Below, in pieces: positions 35,537 to 40,119 of a stretch of 40,119 nt of DNA. How positions within the stretch are numbered: the first letter of the stretch is position 1; each line of letters begins with the position of its first letter. The translations under genes and the position numbers were made by a program. The stretch lies in NCBI GenBank assembly GCA_002887195.1, contig PJAB01000119.1:1-40119 (forward strand), in the 5' to 3' direction. Source of the DNA: Chrysochromulina parva. Taxonomy: Eukaryota > Haptophyta > Prymnesiales > Chrysochromulinaceae. Under the pieces are notes generated by a model that was not told where the DNA came from, searched no databases, and worked only from the letters and a program-made list of their open reading frames with translations.

Positions 35537-37096
35537 ATGCGACTCCCAGCATCCATCCATGGCAGCGCCACGACCGGCTCGAGCGCGCTGCAATGCGCCC
35601 GGTTCCGCAGCCTGCACAGCACGCGCCTCTTGCTGAGCCCACCTCGCATCATGGCCGCCGACCGCGTGCCGGGCGTCAAGATGCCAAACACAGGTGCTCC
35701 CGTCAGTCAGAATCACCTTAATGATGCGGCCGCGGCCGGCGTGAGCCGGCTCGAGGCGGCGATCAAGAGGCAGGCGGCCGAGAAAGCCGCCAAGGAACGG
35801 GCAGCCATGGAGCGCATGGAGGATATCAAGCGGGCTGAGGCGCAGCAGCCTCAGGCGCCGCGGCTGCGCCTAGAACAGATGAAGGCTACACTGGACGGAA
35901 GCATCGATGGCCAGGATCTGGCCAAGGACGTGGTGGCGCGCGCACTGCGCCGCCGCATGATGAAGCTCGATGACAACGAGCGACCGCTGAGGCTGCTCTT
36001 CGCCGGCCCGTCCGGAGTGGGCAAAACGGCGATGGCGACGTCGGTGTGCGAGGCGTTGCTCGGTCGGTGCGAGCCGGACAAGAACTTCAAGCGGTTCAAC
36101 CTGAGCGAGTTCTCGCACCCGTCCAAGTTTAATCGTCTGACCGGCGGCGACCCCAACTATGTGGGCTACAAGGAGGGCGGCGAGCTGACCAACTTCATCC
36201 GTCATGCCGAGGAGCGCCGCGTCAAGAAGTTCACGGGCGTCGAGCACACGAGCTGCGTGCTGCTCCTCGACGAGGTGGATCGAGCTGCGGATGGGTTGCT
36301 CACGTTCCTGATGAACTTTCTTGACCAGGGCCAGCTCACCTCGGGCTCGGGCGACACGGTCGACGCACGCCGCGCTGTCGTCCTGATGACGACCAACGTG
36401 GGACAGAAGGCGATCGCCGCTGCGCGCATGAGCGCCCAAGACGGCGCTCGAGCCGGCGGCGCCGCCATGCTGCCCGACGAGCTTACGCGCGAGGCGGTAC
36501 ACGCGGCCGAAATGGCGCGCCGACGGCGCGCCATCGTCGAGAGCGTCCGGGCCGACGTGCTCGAGCATATCTGCGATGGCCGATACGAGAATCTGGGACG
36601 GCTCGGCACGATCGTACCCTTCCTTCCTCTGTGCACCGAAGGCCAACAGCGGGTGGTGGAGCGGCAGCTGCGCGCCGTGGCGCGCCGGCTCGAGGAGGCC
36701 AAAGCGCCCGCCGTGCTGCGCGGCTGGAGCGGCGCCCTCATCGAGCATGCCTTGACGCACTGGGATGACGACCTCGGCGGGCGCTCGACGCGTGACTGGA
36801 TCGATGAGAATGTCGTCGAAGCGTTGGCGGAGGCGCTCGATGCGGCGCCTCTGAATGTGCTCAACGGCAGCGCTCCGCCGCTAGACTTGGAGCTCGATGC
36901 GATCCCGGCATCCTCTCCGGGGGCGGGCATGCCAACGGAGGACGACCCAGCGTCGCGGCGCGTCGTGTGTACAGCGACGCTGATGAGTGGGATCGGCGAT
37001 CGCGTGCGCCTCACTTCGTCTCCTCCAGAGTCTTCCTCCGCAGACGAAGACCTTCCTGACTCATCGAATTTGCCTCCGCACTGGAAGGGGAAATGA
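35537..37096 (+). CDS. Single-ring ClpB/HSP104-like AAA+ ATPase, probably mitochondrial
   Basis: The protein has 519 residues from the ATG at 35537. The first 38 residues are Arg/Ser/Leu-rich with no acidic residues (MRLPASIHGSATTG, then CARFRSLHSTRLLL), which looks like a mitochondrial presequence. A start at 35651 would lack it. A Lys/Glu-rich helix follows (about 70-110). The AAA+ core matches the second ATPase domain of ClpB: G-Q-D-L-A-K-D-V-V-x-x-A-L-x-R-R, Walker A G-P-S-G-V-G-K-T at about 157-164, the Y-V-G-Y pore loop (P-N-Y-V-G-Y-K-E-G-G), Walker B C-V-L-L-L-D-E-V-D-R near 240, sensor 1 M-T-T-N-V-G, and R-L-G-T-I-V-P-F-L-P-L. The C-terminal small domain is present. This one-ring layout resembles CLPB/SKD3-type disaggregases, though ankyrin repeats are absent. 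The C-terminal 80 residues are disordered. Confidence 0.8.
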   Translation: MRLPASIHGSATTGSSALQCARFRSLHSTRLLLSPPRIMAADRVPGVKMPNTGAPVSQNHLNDAAAAGVSRLEAAIKRQAAEKAAKERAAMERMEDIKRAEAQQPQAPRLRLEQMKATLDGSIDGQDLAKDVVARALRRRMMKLDDNERPLRLLFAGPSGVGKTAMATSVCEALLGRCEPDKNFKRFNLSEFSHPSKFNRLTGGDPNYVGYKEGGELTNFIRHAEERRVKKFTGVEHTSCVLLLDEVDRAADGLLTFLMNFLDQGQLTSGSGDTVDARRAVVLMTTNVGQKAIAAARMSAQDGARAGGAAMLPDELTREAVHAAEMARRRRAIVESVRADVLEHICDGRYENLGRLGTIVPFLPLCTEGQQRVVERQLRAVARRLEEAKAPAVLRGWSGALIEHALTHWDDDLGGRSTRDWIDENVVEALAEALDAAPLNVLNGSAPPLDLELDAIPASSPGAGMPTEDDPASRRVVCTATLMSGIGDRVRLTSSPPESSSADEDLPDSSNLPPHWKGK

Positions 37097-37451
37097 ATTA
37101 GACGAGGGGCTGGCTCAGAACGGAACTGATACTCAGAGGTACTCATCTCGGGTATCCGATCGGGTTCGCTCGGGGCGACCGGGGGCGATGCGATGATCAT
37201 GATGATCTGAGTCGCTCCGCGTAGCCGAATAATGTACAATGACACGAAAATAATATACAGGAAACTCGCGCATCAGTGCGAGATACACGACCCGAAACGA
37301 CCCGAGCGTCAGACAATGGCGTCAGACGAACGAAACAACCTTGAACCTACTGTACCTCGCTCTTTTCTGGACCTTAATACTAACGACCCCGCATCCGGCG
37401 GGCGGGCGCGTTGACTCTCGTCTTCTTGTTCTTTCACGACCATCACCCGGA
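37097..37451. other. Convergent intergenic region
   Basis: The AAA+ gene (+) and the HNH-type gene (-) both end here. An ATGATCATGATGATC cluster near 37192 and an AT-rich patch near 37230-37265 are the only notable sequence. No gene is seen. Confidence 0.5.
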
Positions 37452-38853
37452 TCACCGCGGCTGCGCGGAGGCGACCAATGCGCTGACCCTGACTCCGCGA
37501 AACTCAAACTCAGCGAATGGGTTCGGTACCGCCGGTGCCTCGCCCTCGCCACTGCCTGGGTCACCCTCGTCTGGCGCATCCTCTTCCACAGCAAGCTCGT
37601 CGACGTCGTCGAGCAGAGTGTCCTTTGGGTCGTCGCCTTCCCAGCTATCCCATGCGAGCACCGTTGGCTTGAGCCGCGTGCTACGATCGACGGCTGTCTC
37701 ATCATCGGCCTCCTCAGCCTCGCCACAAGCACGCCCCGCCTCCGCCACTTCCCTACCCGGCTCGTCGTGATCGTCGGTCTCCTCTTCGTCGTCGTCCACG
37801 TCGCCTGGCCACGAGGTCACTCCGACATTGTGCTTGGCGACGGCGACGCAGTGCGCGATGAAAAAGGCCTCTGTGTAAGTGTACTTCATCATGTTGCAGT
37901 CGCCGCAGCAGCTGTCGCACGTTGCACTCAACAGCGGTCAGATGTAAACACATGCAGTCCTCGAGTGAGCTCATGCATCTAGGGGCCATCACGCACCTGT
38001 CACACGTCTCCGCGGTGTACACGCGGCAAGCAGAATCCAGCCGATCAAGCCCATTGTAATGGCGTGGAGGGTCCGACGGCTTGCCGCAGTAGCGGCACGG
38101 CCTAGCCGTGATCCGGTTGAACGTCTCGTTGCTCATCGCGTGCGTCTTCGTGTGCGTCGACGACGCACTAATGTACGCGCTGCGTGAGCGCTTCGAGACA
38201 TTGTTGCGGAAGCGGCGGGGGTACAAGCCATAGTCCTCGCCAGAGGCCGCGCTCGCGCGGTGCGTGGCAATGTGCCGGGCGGCCTCGATGAACCCACGCA
38301 CGCGGCGATAGCCCTTCATCAAATTGCACGTGCCGCAGCACGGGGCCACGTTGCTCAAGTGGAAAGGTCCCATGAACCCGCCGCGCGCTGGTCGTGCGAG
38401 GCCGTCGGGCCACACGCGCAGCCGCGTTAGCCCGTGACCTTCTGTTGGTGCCAGCGCGCCGCATGCAATGCACGGCAGCCGCATTAAGGCGGTTGCGACC
38501 GATTCCTGCATGGCGAATGCCATGCCTTGCTCAGTAGACAGACGCTGGTACTGCCGCAGCCGCGCTATCTGCGGCAGCACGCGAGAGCCAGACGATGACG
38601 GCGCGCCTCCGCTGCCGCCTCGTACTGCGAGCTGGTGCTTGTCCATCTGTCTTCGGCACTTGGCGCACCGCAGCATCGTTGATGGTGGCAGCTCGTCACC
38701 ACCCGTCACAGCTGGCTTCGTGAAGAATGCAGCGAGGCCAACCTGCTTCGTCGTGTCGGCCGTGCGCCGACACGCAAAGCAGAGTACTTCCACGCTGCCA
38801 TCGGTGGCTTCGCGGGCTTGGCGCAGGCGCTTCTTAGAGTCCTTCGTGCTCAT
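37452..38853 (-). CDS. Duplicated HNH-type zinc-binding protein with acidic tail, two exons
   Basis: Exon 1 (38853-37997) and exon 2 (37911-37452) flank an 85-bp intron (GTGCGT to GCGACAG). The join restores T-C-D-S-C-C-G-D-C-N-M-M-K and keeps 1317 nt in frame (438 residues). Two related halves are visible. Residues of about 125-200 run C-I-A-C-G ... N-V-A-P-C-C-G-T-C-N-L-M-K-G-Y. Residues of about 240-310 run C-R-Y-C-G-K-P-S ... N-G-L-D-R-L-D-S ... C-C-G-D-C-N-M-M-K. The C-x2-C ... G-L-D-R-x-D ... C-C-x-x-C-N-x-M-K pattern is that of HNH-like endonucleases known from large algal viruses and mobile elements. An additional Cys4 site precedes them (CFACRR ... CAKCRR). The C-terminus is acidic. 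Only the second half keeps the central D; in the first half it is altered, so one unit may be structural. Confidence 0.75.
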
Positions 38854-39464
38854 GATGCCGCTTGATTTCCAGATCTCTTCCTTACATCCTCAATTCCGGA
38901 GGTTTCGTCGAGAAAGTTCGGGAACCGTAGTCTGTCAGACAAATTAGGAAAGGGGAAGGGGGGAAAGGGGGGGGTCGGAAGAAAGCTGGGCGTTTTGAGG
39001 TCCTTACTCGGTGTCTGGAGGCGATCGAACACCCCGAAGCTGTTGCAAGTGGGCAGTAAGGGCAGGCCGCCCTCGTTGTGAAGCTCACAGGCAACCTTTG
39101 CACGTACTTTGCACGCGCACCCCGGGGCGTGGGGCACTATCGCTTCAGGGGCGTGGGGCACTCTCGCTTCAAAGGGCTTGCCCGTGGTTTGGTTGTGCCA
39201 CGCGTCCCCGAAACGCTTGTAGACATCGCACAGGTGCCACGCTTCGCGCAGACCGCGTGGGGGACCCAACGGCTCCGTTTCCTCATCCGACTCCCATGAT
39301 CACCCCAGCCCCTCGTCCAGCTGAGCATGATCGCCCCCTTCACCTTCCAGCAGGAACCCCGCGTTCCGCTCCTCGTCCCACAGCGCGTCCCACAGAAGCT
39401 CCCGTCGACATCGTACCGGACTTGGTAGCAGAGTGCGTCATCCCGGGTAGCGTCGTAGGCATCG

Positions 39465-39558
39465 GAGATGAAGAGGATCCTTCCACCTTCCGGTGGTTGG
39501 ATTGAGGACAGGAGATGAAGAGGATCCTTCCACCTTCCGGTGGTTGGATTGAGGACAG
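39465..39558. repeat. 47-bp tandem duplication containing AGGT
   Basis: Two identical 47-bp copies lie at 39465-39511 and 39512-39558. On the minus strand each contains GGAAGGTGGAAG. A GT-AG interval of exactly 47 nt (39533-39487) would remove one copy and restore the reading frame. Confidence 0.95.
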
Positions 39559-39765
39559 GCGGCGGCTAAGCGGTGGCGGCCAAGGCGGCGGCGGCCGCCG
39601 CCGCCACCGCGGCCGCGGCACCGGCGGCAAATGAGGTGTTAAATGAGGTGCCCCCTTCCCTGGATAGGCGGCGTTGGCGGCAAATGAGCCCCCTTCCCTG
39701 GATGCAGGCTCTCGACGATTTTGAACGGCCCAGTTGAACAGCAATGCATCGTAGCGCCAGCCGAT

Positions 39766-39812
39766 CAACTTGGAGACGAAGCGAGGCGCTACCAACTTGG
39801 AGACGAAGCGAG
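39766..39812. repeat. 27-bp tandem duplication
   Basis: The unit CAACTTGGAGACGAAGCGAG plus seven bases occurs at 39766-39792 and again from 39793. On the minus strand in one frame it encodes the doubled peptide RFVSKLVAP/RFVSKLIGW. Confidence 0.9.
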
Positions 39813-40119
39813 CGCGGACCGAATCTGTAGAAGCCCGGGCACGAGCACGTCTCCCGCCACGGCTCGCTCGAACGGTTGCCACCACCCTCGCGCCGGCCCT
39901 CGCTCCCCAGTCCAGACCACCCACACGACCCCCTTGGCGTCAATTGCGGCCACCACGCCCAGAGCCCTCAAGTACCCGCTGCCGCCACGGGCATACAGCT
40001 TGGCCCACACCACGCTGTCGTGCGTCTCCAAGATGAATTATGGGTCACGCTCAAGCCAGTGCATGATACCGGACAAGCCCTGTGGGGGCTGCATGGCCCC
40101 ACAGTCACGAGGCTGCTGC

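Larger units (their letters stand above)
38882..40031 (-). pseudogene. Interrupted or multi-exon gene of unknown function
   Basis: Several minus-strand segments read like protein but cannot be joined cleanly. They are an N-terminal piece from an ATG at 40031 (VVWAKLYARGGSGYLRALGV ... W-W-Q-P-F-E), a piece near 39780-39710 (LIGWRYDALLFNWAVQNRRE), a piece near 39480-39400 (GRILFISDAYDATRDDALCY), and a C-terminal piece 39283-39008 (REAWHLCDVYKRFGDAWHNQ). The last ends in a 76-bp intron (39007-38932, GTAAGG to TGACAG with a strong pyrimidine tract) and a short final exon with TAA at 38882-38884. A TGA at 39302-39300 and a +1/-1 frame change near 39395 interrupt it. The 47-bp and 27-bp tandem duplications also fall here. 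The gene may be decaying, mis-sequenced or have more introns. It ends 28 bp before the HNH-type gene starts. Confidence 0.4.

Noticed and set aside
34852..35691. Minus-strand frame of 279 codons upstream of and antisense to the AAA+ gene
   Set aside because: No motif; it overlaps the AAA+ presequence and is a GC-bias shadow.

Overview
The window looks like GC-rich nuclear DNA from a unicellular eukaryotic alga, most likely a haptophyte. That placement is inference. What can be seen directly is a complete intronless eukaryotic ribosomal protein gene (eL15) and a chromodomain protein. There are also a D27-type carotenoid isomerase (which points to a plastid-bearing lineage), an arginine-methyltransferase-like protein, and genes split by short introns of 76-142 bp. 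The introns have relaxed donors (GTACGC, GTGAGG, GTATAA, GTGCAT, GTGCGT) and one well-supported GC-AG intron. Genes are densely packed on both strands in convergent and divergent pairs. I see no operons, CRISPR arrays, insertion sequences, tRNA or rRNA genes. GTG and TTG starts were not accepted, and starts were moved to ATG.

Layout. 1-5.7 kb: the 5' part of a J-domain/enoyl-reductase fusion (-), RPL15 (+), a tropomodulin-like LRR protein (+), a repeat-rich gap, and a Cys-rich/MBD-like protein (+). 6.2-14.5 kb: a two-domain putative glycosyltransferase (-), an RMI1/TDRD3-type OB-fold protein (+), a SAP plus ZRANB3-type HNH nuclease (+), a metallophosphoesterase (-), and a D27-like isomerase carrying two W/Y/F-rich repeats (+). 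14.7-18.2 kb: a five-exon gene that splices in frame into a 1016-residue protein with RING-like, RanBP2 zinc finger, ankyrin and 2OG-Fe(II) oxygenase parts. 18.5-27 kb: a RING-variant protein (+), an uncertain coding block (-), a sialidase-like propeller (-), a two-exon MFS transporter (-), a coiled-coil protein (+), and a two-exon nucleotidyltransferase/HAD phosphatase/membrane-anchor fusion (-). 27.4-40 kb: a very long low-complexity chromodomain protein (+), a PRMT-like enzyme (-), a probably mitochondrial ClpB-like AAA+ protein (+), a two-exon duplicated HNH-type zinc-binding protein (-), and an interrupted gene (-) at the right end.

Two themes recur. First, short tandem duplications sit in introns, across a splice donor, across a stop codon and in exons. 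One 47-bp duplication at 39465-39558 has the exact layout expected if a duplicated AGGT segment becomes an intron. Second, several genes are domain fusions: J-domain/MECR, repeat/D27, RING/RanBP2/ankyrin/oxygenase, nucleotidyltransferase/phosphatase/anchor, and SAP/HNH. Chromatin or DNA-repair parts (chromodomain, MBD-like, PRMT-like, RMI1-like, ZRANB3-type HNH) and glycan parts (glycosyltransferase, nucleotidyltransferase/phosphatase, sialidase-like) are both frequent, but nothing in the layout shows that they act together.
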